Part shown: positions 54,960 to 64,000 of the stretch, piece by piece
How positions within the stretch are numbered: position 1 is the first letter of the stretch
Layout of the letters: every line of letters begins with the position of its first letter
NCBI GenBank assembly: GCA_013180625.2
Contig: SNVD02008151.1
Location: 62,001 to 126,000 of the forward strand
Length of the DNA: 64,000 nt
Reading direction: 5' to 3'
From: Boswellia sacra
Lineage: Eukaryota; Streptophyta; Magnoliopsida; Sapindales; Burseraceae
The notes under the pieces: model-generated
Told to the model about the DNA's origin: nothing
Databases searched by the model: none
The model's input: the letters and a program-made list of their open reading frames with translations, nothing else
Position numbers and translations under genes: made by a program

Positions 54960-56419
54960 ATTAAATATAAAAGAATTGAAGAACAATTAAAAAACCTATT
55001 ATGAAAGAAGAAATTGAAAATAAATTTAGAGAAGAAGTATGCTCAGATTTGCCTAATCAATTTTGGGATAGGTAAAAACATATAGTTACATTAGCATATA
55101 TCAAAGAATTCAATGAAAAACAAATTCCAACAAAAGCTAGGCCAATTCAAATGAATCAAGAATTATTACACTATTGCTAAGAAGAAATACAAGATTTATT
55201 AAAGAAGAAATTAATAAGAGAATCAAAATCACCTTGGAGTTGTGCAGCATTTTATATTAATAAAAAAACTGAATTAGAAAAAGGAGTTCCAAGATTAGTA
55301 ATCGATTACAGGCTATTAAATAAAGTATTACGATGGATTAGATATCCTATTCCTAATAAACAAGATTTAGTCAAAAGACTTTATGATGCAATATTATTTT
55401 CAAAATTTTATATGAAAAGTAGATTTTGGCAATTTCAAATGGCAAAATAAGATAGATATAAAATAGCTTTTACAGTTCCATTTGGGCATTATGAATGGAA
55501 TGTAAAGTCATTTGGATTAAAAAATACTCCATCTGAATTTCAACACATTATGAATGATATATTCAACCGTTATACAAAATTTATTATTGTATATATAAAT
55601 GATATATTAATCTTCTCCGAAGCAATGAGCAATATTTTAAACATTTAAAAACATTCTTTTATGTATTCAAGAAAAATGGTTTAGTCATTTCTGCCCCAAA
55701 ATGAAGTTATTCCAAACAAAGATAAGATTTTTAGGATATGACATATATCAAGGAACAATAAAACCTATCCAAAGAGCCATAGAATTTGCTAACAAATTTC
55801 CAGATAAAATTAAAGATAAAAATCAATTATAAAGATTCTTATGATCTTTAAATTATGTATCAGATTTCTTTCTAATCTTAGAAAACTATGTAAACCTTTA
55901 TTCCAAAGACTTCAAAAGAATCCTTTTGGACCGACCAACATACTAGGATAGTCAAAATTCTAAAAGAAAAGGTTAAAACACTTCCTTGCTTAGGGATTCC
56001 ACATCCTGATGCATTTATGATAGTAGAAACAGATGACCCAGAAATATGAGATGGAGGTATCCTTAAACAAAAACTACGAGAATCAAGTAAAGAAAATTTA
56101 GTTAGATACCATTCAGGATTGTGGCTTGAACAACAAAAGAATTATTCAACTACTAAAAAAGAAATTTTATCAATTGTTTTATATCTTACAAAATTTCAAG
56201 ATGATTTATTCAACAAAAGATTTTTACTTCGTATTGATTGCAAATCTGCAAAAGAGGTTTAACAAAAAGATGTTAAAAATTTAGTTTCTACACAAATTTT
56301 TGCAAGATGGCAGACAATTTTATCTGTATTTGATTTTGAGATAGAATTTATCAAAGGGGAAAATAATTCTATTCCAGATTTCTTAATAAGACAATTTTTA
56401 CATGATAGAATCAAAGAGT
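54960..56419 (+). pseudogene. Pararetrovirus-like RT and RNase H pseudogene, plus copy
   Basis: Inverted duplicate of 34017-35395 starting in the linker before RT, so capsid and protease are absent from this copy. Readable pieces include RFLGYDIYQGTIKPIQRAIE near 55720. The catalytic site reads Y-I-N-D near 55592, with Asn for the first Asp. The end of RNase H is complete here and runs to a stop at 56418-56420. Many frameshifts. No integrase follows. Confidence 0.72.
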
Positions 56420-56447
56420 GAAACACTTGGTGTCAAACAAAAAGATT

Positions 56448-57648
56448 ATGAAGGCTAGTGATTACATCATGACAAAAACTAATCAGTCTATTCAAGTTGC
56501 AGGTGTGGTCAATGTCCCCATTGCAAACACTTATTCAGTTTTAGCTGAATATCCTCCCTTATCATTTTCTCGAGCTGTAGCAGGGTCATCTACCCAACTA
56601 GATACTCAATTAGCAACTAGGTCATCTACCCAGGTAGGTTCGTCTATTCAAAAGTCCAATTACATAACCAAAAGTCAACGTCAACATCTCCAAGTTACTC
56701 AGTACACTAAGTCAGTTTCTTTAGTTGAATTAAAAACCCTTACTCAAAGATTATTCCTTCTAGATTGTCAATATACTAAGATAATCCATTGAAAAATCAT
56801 CAATTTTATGAGTTGATACTGATAGTGTAGAAATAGTCCATCATAAAAACCCAAAGAATCCAAACCCAATTTCTTATTCAACCTATAAAATAAAGAAAGT
56901 CAAAAACCTTAGAGAATTTGGTACTCACTCCATCTAGACCAATGTTTATTTCTCAATTCCTTATGAACCAAATGGTTATAATTATGTAGATTATCAACAA
57001 ACTTGGTTTAATATGTTTTATCTTAGAATATTTGATCATTCATGGTTCATCCATTTTGATACTAGGTGTCAAAAGTTTTATCCATCCTGGTTCCTGGAAT
57101 GGTGGTATTATTTAGGAGCTAATCTAACAATTTATCTAGAACAAATTAATCAATTATTTTTTCCTTATTATAAAAAACATACTGATGTTCTAGATCAACC
57201 TTTTATCCAACAAATCAATTTCCATATAGACTTTCAAATTCTCTAGATTTTGTCCTGGTCATACACCATTGAGTCCTATTATTCTCATTGTTATTTATCA
57301 TAAGTCAGAGAATTTAGAATTAAATGGTGAGATAAGTATGACATTTCAAGATGCTCAGTTCAAAATATTCAGTGATAGCTCAAGTCTGGTAAAAAGCCTA
57401 TTCAGTCTCAGGCCAAGCCCAAGGAGAAATCTATCAAGCCCAATGCTCCATCAAAGATGGAAGTCCAAGCCCATGACAAGTCATTATCTTCAAAAAGTTC
57501 CAAAAAGAAGAACTCAAAAAGTGAACAGCTCAAGCAATTAATGGCTCTTATTCAACAGATTTCGGACAGCTCATCTAACAATACTCTAAAAAATCCAGAC
57601 AAAGATCCGTTTGGTGGACCATTTTCCCAAGATCCTTATTATCTGTAA
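56448..57648 (+). pseudogene. Pararetrovirus-like downstream ORF, function unknown
   Basis: Follows RNase H directly. 56448-56792 is open (MKASDYIMTKTNQ..., then a Ser/Thr/Gln-rich stretch). After frame breaks 57013-57246 continues with a Trp/Phe/Tyr-rich domain (FDHSWFIHFDT, PSWFLEWWYYLG). 57457-57648 is a Lys/Ser-rich tail ending DPFGGPFSQDPYYL. I recognise the layout as an ORF found behind RT in related plant sequences but know no function. A movement protein is possible but unsupported by a motif. Confidence 0.5.
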
Positions 57649-57916
57649 GCAATAAAGTCAAGCATATCCAACTCATTCTCTAGAAAGGTGATGGAAAAAG
57701 TAAAGCAAGCTTATCTCATACCAAAAGAAGACAAGTAGAAGTGTCCACGTTTCTTTGATGTATATCCAATATTATCAAGAACAGTAAAAAGATGTATATA
57801 ATTGAGTCAATTCATCAAAACTTGGAATCAATGTGTCTCTTTTGTGTATCCATTAGTCAAAATCATTAATCATGTCACTGGATTTCAAAAGTTTTGAAGT
57901 TTGTCACTAAGTCTAT
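57649..57916 (+). other. Tail of pararetrovirus-like sequence
   Basis: No ORF. Probably the non-coding end of the viral sequence. It ends at gtcta (57912-57916), the presumed left target duplication of Copia-3. Confidence 0.4.
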
Positions 57917-59736
57917 GTTGACCCAGGTATGGCAACCCAAGAGGGGGGGTGAATTGGGTTTTTATTTATCAAAACGGATTTGTAAAACTTTTCTTTGAAG
58001 ATCAAAATTATTTAACTCTTTCTTTGAGAATAAAGGTGAAGAAGATGAAAATAGAATGCAACCAAGAGAATAGCAATAAAGAACAATCACAAGTGCAAGT
58101 AAATGTAAAGAGGATAGGGATAGAGAGAGTGCAAACTCGATGTACATGGTTCGGCAAACCTTGCCTACGTCTACGGGCTCCTAGCTCCACAAGCTAGGCT
58201 TTCACTAAGTTGTAGAAATCTTTACAACTTGCTTGATGAACAACCTCACCAAGACTTTTTCTTCCAACTCTTGATAACACCACACCAAGAGTTCTTCTTG
58301 ATGAACAACCTCACCAACAACTTCCTTCTTGATAACACCACACCAAGAGTTCTTCTTGATGAACAACCTCACCAAGGCAACTTCCTTCAACCCTTGATAA
58401 CACCACACCAAGAGTTCTTCTTGATGAACAACCTCACCAAGGCAACTTCCTTCAACTCTTGATAACACCACACCAAGAGTTCTTCTTGATGAACAACCTC
58501 ACCAAGGAAAGAGTTCTCTCAAGGATAACTTTTATCCTTTACAAGAAGATCTCACTCTCACCACAATACAAGAACAAAGAAAATTTTTACAACAAAAGTA
58601 CAACTCTCTTCAAAGAGTAGATAAAGAGTATAAAAGCTCTCTAAACTTGATATTTCTCTTATTTGTGTCTTGATAGATTATTCTCTTCTTCTTCTTGAAT
58701 GCATGGGATAAGGGCTCCTTTTATAAGCAAATGAGATGAACTTAATCAAGTGAAGACACCATCTCCAAATTTTCTGCCCACCATAAAAACCGTAATTTTG
58801 TTTGCTATTTTGGTCAATGTTCTGTTTGAAATTTGAAAATTTGTAAAACATAAAAGATCTGTAAAATTGAATAAGCTTTCTAACGCATCAAGAACCAAGT
58901 CATTTGGATATCTGTAGCTCAAGTATGGTCAAAACACCATTCGGTGCTCATGTGACTTGATTTTTCTTTCATGTGTCAGTCCATCGATTTGCATGTGTAT
59001 TATGTCAGCCTTCTATTTGAAATTTGGATTTCTTCAAAGAATATGAAATCTGCTCCATTGAATCATATTTCCAATGCCATAAGAATCAAGTAATTTTGAT
59101 ATCTCTAACTCAAGATATGGACAAAACATCATTCAGTGCTCAAATGAGTTGATTTTTCTTCTCTATGTCAGTCCACCGAATTGCATGTCAATTATGTCAG
59201 CCTTCTGTTTGAAATTTGAATTTCTTCAAAACATATGAAATGTGCTTCATTAAGTCATATTTCCAATGCCATAAGAATCAAGTCATTTTGATTTTTCTAG
59301 CTCAAGATATGTCCAAAAGAGTATTCGGTGCTCATGTTAACTACTCCCATTTGTCTTTCAATTTGCATGATGATTTGGACAACCTTACACTTGAAATTTG
59401 AATTTCTTTAAAACATATGAAATGTTATAAATTGAGTAAGCTTTCCAAAGGCTAAATAATCACATTATTTGGACATTTGTAGAGAAATATATGACCAATT
59501 GATTGAACATTGCTCATGTGTTACATTCCTTGAGTCAAACCTTGTTCTTAAACTTTGGTGCCTTTAACATGTAGTCTTCTCCTTAGCTTCAACACTTCAT
59601 TTTAATAAGCCTCTTCTTGATTTTACAATTATTTCAATGATATTACTTTTGCACAAAAATAAACATGTTAGTAAATCACAATGAATCAATGTGTATTGTT
59701 ATCATCAAAAATTATCATGTAGCCTTAGGGCTAACA
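57917..59736 (-). repeat. Copia-3 left (3') LTR
   Basis: 1820 bp. On the minus strand it starts TGTTAGCCC and ends CAACA. The promoter TATA (tataaaag) is the complement of 58718-58725. It contains a 66-bp tandem repeat at 58227-58505. Confidence 0.88.
58227..58505. repeat. Tandem repeat in Copia-3 left LTR, five units
   Basis: Units of about 58-66 bp containing gatgaacaacctcacca, five times. The right LTR (63547-63765) has four, so a unit was gained or lost after insertion. It generates spurious ORFs on both strands. Confidence 0.9.
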
Positions 59737-59752
59737 ATCTCCCCTTTTTTGA
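59737..59752 (-). promoter_or_regulatory. Copia-3 polypurine tract
   Basis: On the minus strand aaaaaaggggagat directly precedes the TGTTAG of the 3' LTR. Confidence 0.75.
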
Positions 59753-59760
59753 TGATGACA

Positions 59761-59945
59761 AACCATTGATTGCTTTCAAATAATATCTAAAATCAAGAAT
59801 GAAAATAAAATCAAGAATAAACAAAAAAAATGGCACTTGTTATGAATCTAGGCAACCATTGATTGCTTTCAAATAATATCTAAAATAAAGAATGAAAATA
59901 AAATCAAGAATAAACAAAAAAATAGCACTTGTTATGAATATAAGC
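59761..59945. repeat. Direct tandem duplication, about 93 bp
   Basis: aaccattgattgctttcaaa starts at 59761 and again at 59854; the two units are almost identical. Non-coding, between the RT remnant and the PPT. Confidence 0.85.
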
Positions 59946-60119
59946 AATCCAACAATTTCTCCCCCTTTTGTTATCATCAAAAAGATGTAATCAAATTAAC
60001 TACTCCCTCTAAATATATTCTCCCCCTTAACATATGCTACCATTCAAAGATAATCATATAAAAGCAAAATTAAGACATATCCAACATGCCTAATTCTCTT
60101 TTAATTATGCAAAATCTAT
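59946..60119 (-). other. Copia-3 non-coding segment replacing RT and RNase H
   Basis: AT-rich with two 'tctccccct' phrases; no coding similarity. RT and RNase H should lie here, so it marks the deletion. Confidence 0.6.
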
Positions 60120-60704
60120 CTTGACTAAGGTTTAGTAATATTTAGGTCTAGGGACTAATTCCCAGACTTGATTTCTCTCAAATTGGTTCAATTCTTCTTG
60201 CATAGCTAAAATCTAACTTTTCTCATTTTTGGCTTCTTTAAAAGATTTTGGTTCAAATTGAGAGACAAATGCAAAATGATTACAAAAGTTCCTAAAAGAA
60301 GATCTATTTCTCATACCTTGTGATGGTTCACCAATAATGAGATCTTTTAGGTTGAGCTTTTGCATACCTCTATTCCTTTGGTAATTCTTGAGAAGAATCA
60401 TTTACTTCCTCAAGTTTTTCTTGTTGAAGTTGTAATTCATCTAGGCTCTTTTCATCAAGCCTTGATTCCTTGGTTTGCCTTTCTACCTCAACAATATCAT
60501 CATCTAAATTCTTTGAAGAAATCACATTAGTTTCATCAAATTCAACATGCATAGAATCTTCAATAGTAAGAGTCTTTTTGTTAAAAACTCTATATGCCTT
60601 ACTATGGTTGGAGTAGCCAACAAAAAATTCCAATCTCGGCTTTTGCATCAAATTTTCCAAGGTTATCCTTGGTGTTTAAAATAAAACATTTACATCCAAA
60701 AACT
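60120..60704 (-). pseudogene. Copia-3 integrase C-terminus, linker and RT start
   Basis: 60660-60370 reads FVGYSNHSKAYRVFNKKTLT then an acidic linker (Glu/Asp-rich). 60401-60213 continues to FAFVSQFEPKSFKEAKNEKS. After a frame change the first RT residues (AMQEELNQFERNQVWELVPR) lead to a stop near 60136. Everything beyond the first conserved RT block is missing. Confidence 0.8.
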
Positions 60705-61206
60705 TTAAAAAATCCAATGTTGGGTTTTTTTTTCTTTCCAAAGTTCATAAGGAGTTTTCTTTATTAAAGCTCTAATATGGACTCTATTGATTATAAAGAA
60801 TGCGGTATTAACGGCTTCGGCCCAAAAATATTTTGGCAAATTATTTTCAAGTAATATGGTCTTAGCCATTTCTTGGATGGTCTTATTTTTTCTCTCAATA
60901 ACACCATTTTGTTGTGGAGTTCTAGGTGCAGAAAAATTATGTTCAAAACCATTTTCATCACAAAGATTTTCAAATGCAACATTGTCTACTTCACCACCAT
61001 GATCACTCCTAATGGACACAATAGAATACCCTTTTTGATTTTGGACTCTTTTTGCAAATTTTGAAAAAGCTTGTGTGGCCTCATTTTTAGTTTTCAAGAA
61101 TAACACCCAAGTGAATATTGAATAATCATCTACAATAACAAAAAACATAATACTTTCCACCAAGGCTTGGAGTTCTTGATGGTCCGAATAAATCCAAATG
61201 AAGTAA
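60705..61206 (-). pseudogene. Copia-3 integrase core
   Basis: LHLDLFGPSRTPS (first Asp) is readable near 61200. 61163-60705 then gives VIVDDYSIFTWVLFLK, SIRSDHGGEVDN (second Asp) and TPQQNGVIERKNKTIQEMAK (Glu), and NTAFFIINRVHIR. All three catalytic acids are present, but frameshifts precede and follow this block. Confidence 0.87.
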
Positions 61207-61790
61207 TTATAGAGGTTTATTTGTTGAAATAAATTTCTTTTGTTTAAAAGAAATTCTCACTTGTTTTCCAAATTGACAAGCATCACAAATCTTATCCTTT
61301 TCAAATTTTATTTTTGGAAGACCATCAACTAAATCATTTTTAAAAATTTTTGAAATTGTGTCCATTCTAGCATGACCTAGACCTTCCATGCCATAACCAA
61401 GCATCATGATTAACAATGAAACACTTTTCTACATGATCATTAACATCAATATCAATTGTATAAATATTACCACATCTATTACCAACAAATAATGTCTTAT
61501 TGTTACTAACATCCTTAATCACACATCTATTAGGCTCAAAAGTAACAAAATATCCCTTATCACACAATTGACTAATGCTAATCAAATCATGTCTTAAACC
61601 ATGAACAAGCAAAACATCTTTAATAATAGGTGAAGAAGGGTTACCAATATCACCATGTCCGATTACCCTTCCTTTGGCATTATCACCGAAGGTCACATAT
61701 CCTCCTTTCTTCATGATTAATCTTGAGAACTTGGAGGCATCTCCGGTCATAAGCCTTGAGCATCCACTATCTAAGTACCACTTGTGTTTG
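61207..61790 (-). pseudogene. Copia-3 protease and pre-integrase region
   Basis: KWYLDSGCSRLMTG carries the protease active site near 61780, shifted one base relative to gag. 61750-61367 continues IIKDVLLVHGLRHDLISISQ and MLGYGMEGLGHARM near 61410. The pre-integrase zinc region CDACQFGKQVR is at about 61270. Typical Sirevirus wording with a few frameshifts. Confidence 0.85.
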
Positions 61791-63178
61791 CCACTCCTTT
61801 GTTTCTACAATCAACATTCAAAGAGAGACTTTTTGGTACCCAAATGTTCTTGGGTCCTTCGGGGTTAGTTATGATACTTTTTGGAACCCATATTTCTTTC
61901 AAATTAGGATTTCTCTTAATATAGCAAGAATGCACTTTGTGTCCTTTTCTTCCACAATAAGTACATGAATGATTAGGATTATTCCTAGAAGATGCATGAG
62001 CAAAATAATTTTTAAAATACTTTTGATTTTTATGAGTTTTATATCCTAAACCTCTTTTATCAAAAACACACCTTTGGTTTTGTAACATAGAATTCAAATT
62101 TTTTGTGCTTTTTGTAAAACTATCAACAATATTTCTTAAGTCATTATTTTCCTTTTTCAAAATAACATTTTCTTTCTCTAATTTATCAAAATCCTTTTGT
62201 TTTAAAATCTCATTTTCAGTTTTTAAAAAATGTATTTGACTTTCCAAACTTTCAAAATCTTTTTGCTTTAAAATTTCATTTTCATTTTCTAAAGCTTCAT
62301 TTATTTCCACCAACTCTTCTAATTGAGATAACATGATTTTTGACTTCTTTTTGAAAGCATTGATTTTTGAATTTTGTTTATCAACTTGCACATGTAAATT
62401 TTGGAATGCTTCAAGTAATTCATCATATGAAAGCTTAGGATCATGGTTTAGAATACTTATCTCATTTTCTCTTAAAGCCATGAAGCACATGTTTGCCACT
62501 TGACAATCTTCTTCTTCATTCTCCTTTAAGGTGATTTCATGAGTCATGAGAGAACCCATAAGTTCTTCTAATGGTAGTTTGGTGAGGTCCTTTGCTTCTT
62601 GAATTGCCGTCACCTTTGGCTCCCAAGATTTTGGTAGACACCTAAGAATCTTTCTCACCATTTCAACATTAGAATAAGATTTACCAAGAGATTTTAAACC
62701 ATTGACAATATCCGTAAATCTAGTAAACATTTCAGAAATTGATTCATCCGATTTCATCTTAAAAAGCTCATAACTATGAACTAGCATACTAATTTTGGAT
62801 TCTTTAACTTGACTAGTTCCTTCATGAGTTACTTCAAGTGTGTGCCATATTTCTTGTGCCGTAGAACAAGTAGATATTCTATTAAACTCATTTCTATCTA
62901 GAGCACAATACAACACATTCATAGCTTTAGCATTCAAACTCAATTTCTTTTTATCATCTTCACTAAACTCTTTAGGTTCTTTAAGCATGCATTCCCCATT
63001 TTCAATTTTGGTAGGAACAAAAGGTCCTTCCAAAACAATAGACCTCAAATCATAATCAAAAGATTTTAAGAAAATACTCATTCTAGTTTCCCAATAAAAG
63101 TAATCACTTCCATTTAAAAATGGAGGTCTAGAGATAGAAAGTCCCTCAACATATGAAGTTTAATTAAAAGGTTGCCAT
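61771..63178 (-). pseudogene. gag: Copia-3 gag, long open frame
   Basis: 436 open codons from 63081 to 61771: MSIFLKSFDYDLRSIVLEG, AQEIWHTLEVTHEGTSQVK and KILRCLPKSWEPKVTAI form the copia Gag (UBN2) domain. It is followed by a long coiled coil with the repeated phrase ENEILKQKDF, then RGLGY and a CCHC knuckle CTYCGRKGHKVHSC. The true start is upstream, near 63178, separated by a stop (TAA) around 63164. It is the most intact gag in the window. It could still supply particle protein if a downstream Met is used, but this is not demonstrated. Confidence 0.87.
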
Positions 63179-63219
63179 AGCTCAAAAATCGATTAAGATT
63201 TAAAAAATTGAGCAACCTT

Positions 63220-63231
63220 GCTCTGATACCA
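63220..63231 (-). other. Copia-3 primer binding site, exact tRNA-iMet
   Basis: The minus strand reads TGGTATCAGAGC two bases after the LTR end, a perfect plant initiator-Met complement. Confidence 0.92.
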
Positions 63232-63233
63232 CT

Positions 63234-64000
63234 TGTTGACCCAGGTATGGCAACCCAAGAGGGGGGGTGAATTGGGTTTTTATTTATCAAAACGGATTTA
63301 GAAAACTTTTCTTGAAAGATCAAAATTATTTAACTCTTTCTTTGAGAATAAAGGTGAAGAAGATGAAAATAGAATGCAATCAAGAGAATAGCAATAAAGA
63401 ACAATCACAAGTGCAAGTAAATGTAAAGAGGATAGGGATAGAGAGAGTGCAAACTCAATTTACGTGGTTCGGCAAACCTTGCCTACGTCCACGGGCTCCT
63501 AGCTCCACGAGCTAAGCTTTCCACTAAGTTGTAGAAATCTTTACAACTTGCTTGATGAACAACCTCACCAAGACTTTTTCTTCCAACTCTTGATAACACC
63601 ACACCAAGAGTTCTTCTTGATGAACAACCTCACCAAGGCAACTTCCTTCAACCTTGATAACACCACACCAAGAGTTCTTCTTGATGAACAACCTCACGAA
63701 GGCAACTTCCTTTAACTCTTGATAACACCACACCAAGAGTTCTTCTTGATGAACAACCTCACCAAGGAAAGAGTTCTCTCAAGGATAACTTTTATCCTTT
63801 ACAAGAAGATCTCACTCTCACCACAATATAAGAACAAAGAAAATTTTTACAACAAAAGTACAACTCTCTTCAAAGAGTAGATAAAGAGTATAAAAGCTCT
63901 CTAAACTTGATATTTCTCTTATTTGTGGCTTGATAGATTATTCTCTTCTTCTTCTTGAATGCATGGGAGAAGGGCTCCTTTTATAGGCAAATGAGATGAA
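63234..64000 (-). repeat. Copia-3 right (5') LTR, partial
   Basis: The first 767 bp match 57917-58740 with few substitutions and one fewer tandem unit. The rest lies beyond the window. TATA is altered here (ttataggc at 63981-63988 versus ttataagc in the left LTR). Confidence 0.9.
63547..63765. repeat. Tandem repeat in Copia-3 right LTR, four units
   Basis: Same unit as 58227-58505, one copy fewer. Confidence 0.9.

Larger units (their letters stand above)
57917..64000 (-). mobile_element. Copia-3: Sirevirus-like element lacking RT core and RNase H, runs off the window
   Basis: The left LTR is 57917-59736. The right LTR starts at 63234 and continues past the window end. On the minus strand: exact tRNA-iMet primer site (complement of 63220-63231), gag, protease, integrase, and only the very start of RT before the purine tract and 3' LTR. 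The interior is 3.5 kb, far shorter than a full Sirevirus. It cannot be autonomous. The right target duplication is outside the window. Confidence 0.88.

Noticed and set aside
56418..56792. Start of the pararetrovirus-like downstream ORF at 56418
   Set aside because: The codon there is GTG within the end of the RNase H reading. The first ATG in this frame is 56448.
58205..58471. Repetitive ORFs on both strands and a CRISPR-like look at 58227-58505
   Set aside because: This is an LTR-internal tandem repeat without unique spacers, present in both LTRs of a plant retrotransposon. It is neither CRISPR nor a protein.

Overview
This is a repeat-only stretch of an AT-rich flowering-plant genome, most likely a eudicot. 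The window is a stack of nested LTR retrotransposons, remnants of a Caulimoviridae-like endogenous pararetrovirus, two small non-autonomous hAT elements and AT-rich spacer. I see no intact ordinary host gene. The only host-derived coding sequence is a broken LOG-family (cytokinin-activating) copy carried inside a retrotransposon. Nothing in the window looks bacterial. The names Copia-1 to -3 and Athila-1 and -2 are local labels used only here.

Left part (1-27188). Copia-1 is a minus-strand Sirevirus-like Ty1/copia element, 1133-27183, with target duplication cgtat/cgtac. Its left LTR was split by a plus-strand Ty3/gypsy Athila element (Athila-1, 1755-14170, duplication TAGAT). Its gag was split by a compound remnant (20697-25830). 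That remnant is a truncated Athila-type LTR abutting the 3' end and LTR of a Tat/Ogre-like element, whose 3' non-coding region (21262-23640) is packed with tiny perfect hairpins. Copia-1 also carries an env-position ORF (14606-16223) resembling the 'putative plant transposon protein' domain. Athila-1 has a related degenerate ORF at 10174-11227.

Middle (27189-34016). AT-rich spacer contains a 1.1-kb TRIM-like mini-retrotransposon (28022-29145) and two related non-autonomous hAT-like elements (30420-31694 and 32758-33854).

Right part (34017-64000). A decayed pararetrovirus-like sequence is present as a minus-strand fragment (34017-36834, resuming at 53924-54957) joined head to head with a plus-strand fragment (54960 to about 57916). 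The minus fragment was split by the plus-strand Copia-2 (36840-53918, duplication TCTGT). Copia-2 in turn holds a solo gypsy LTR (36846-38255, duplication GTTGG) only 6 bp inside its own 5' LTR, and a second Athila element (Athila-2, 40205-50594, duplication ATTAT) in its gag-pol. Athila-2 has gag-pol followed by two cargo ORFs: an intact 182-codon Cys-rich, basic protein resembling viral nucleic-acid-binding proteins (46393-46941), and a nearly full-length intronless LOG pseudogene (47260-47858). The window closes with Copia-3 (57917 to past 64000, minus strand), a Sirevirus-like element that has lost its reverse transcriptase core and RNase H.

All pol genes seen are inactivated by stops, frameshifts or deletions, so none of these elements looks autonomous today. 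The most interesting structures are the hairpin array in the Tat-like 3' region, the two-gene cargo of Athila-2, and a hairpin with compensatory base changes shared by the 3' non-coding regions of both Athila elements.
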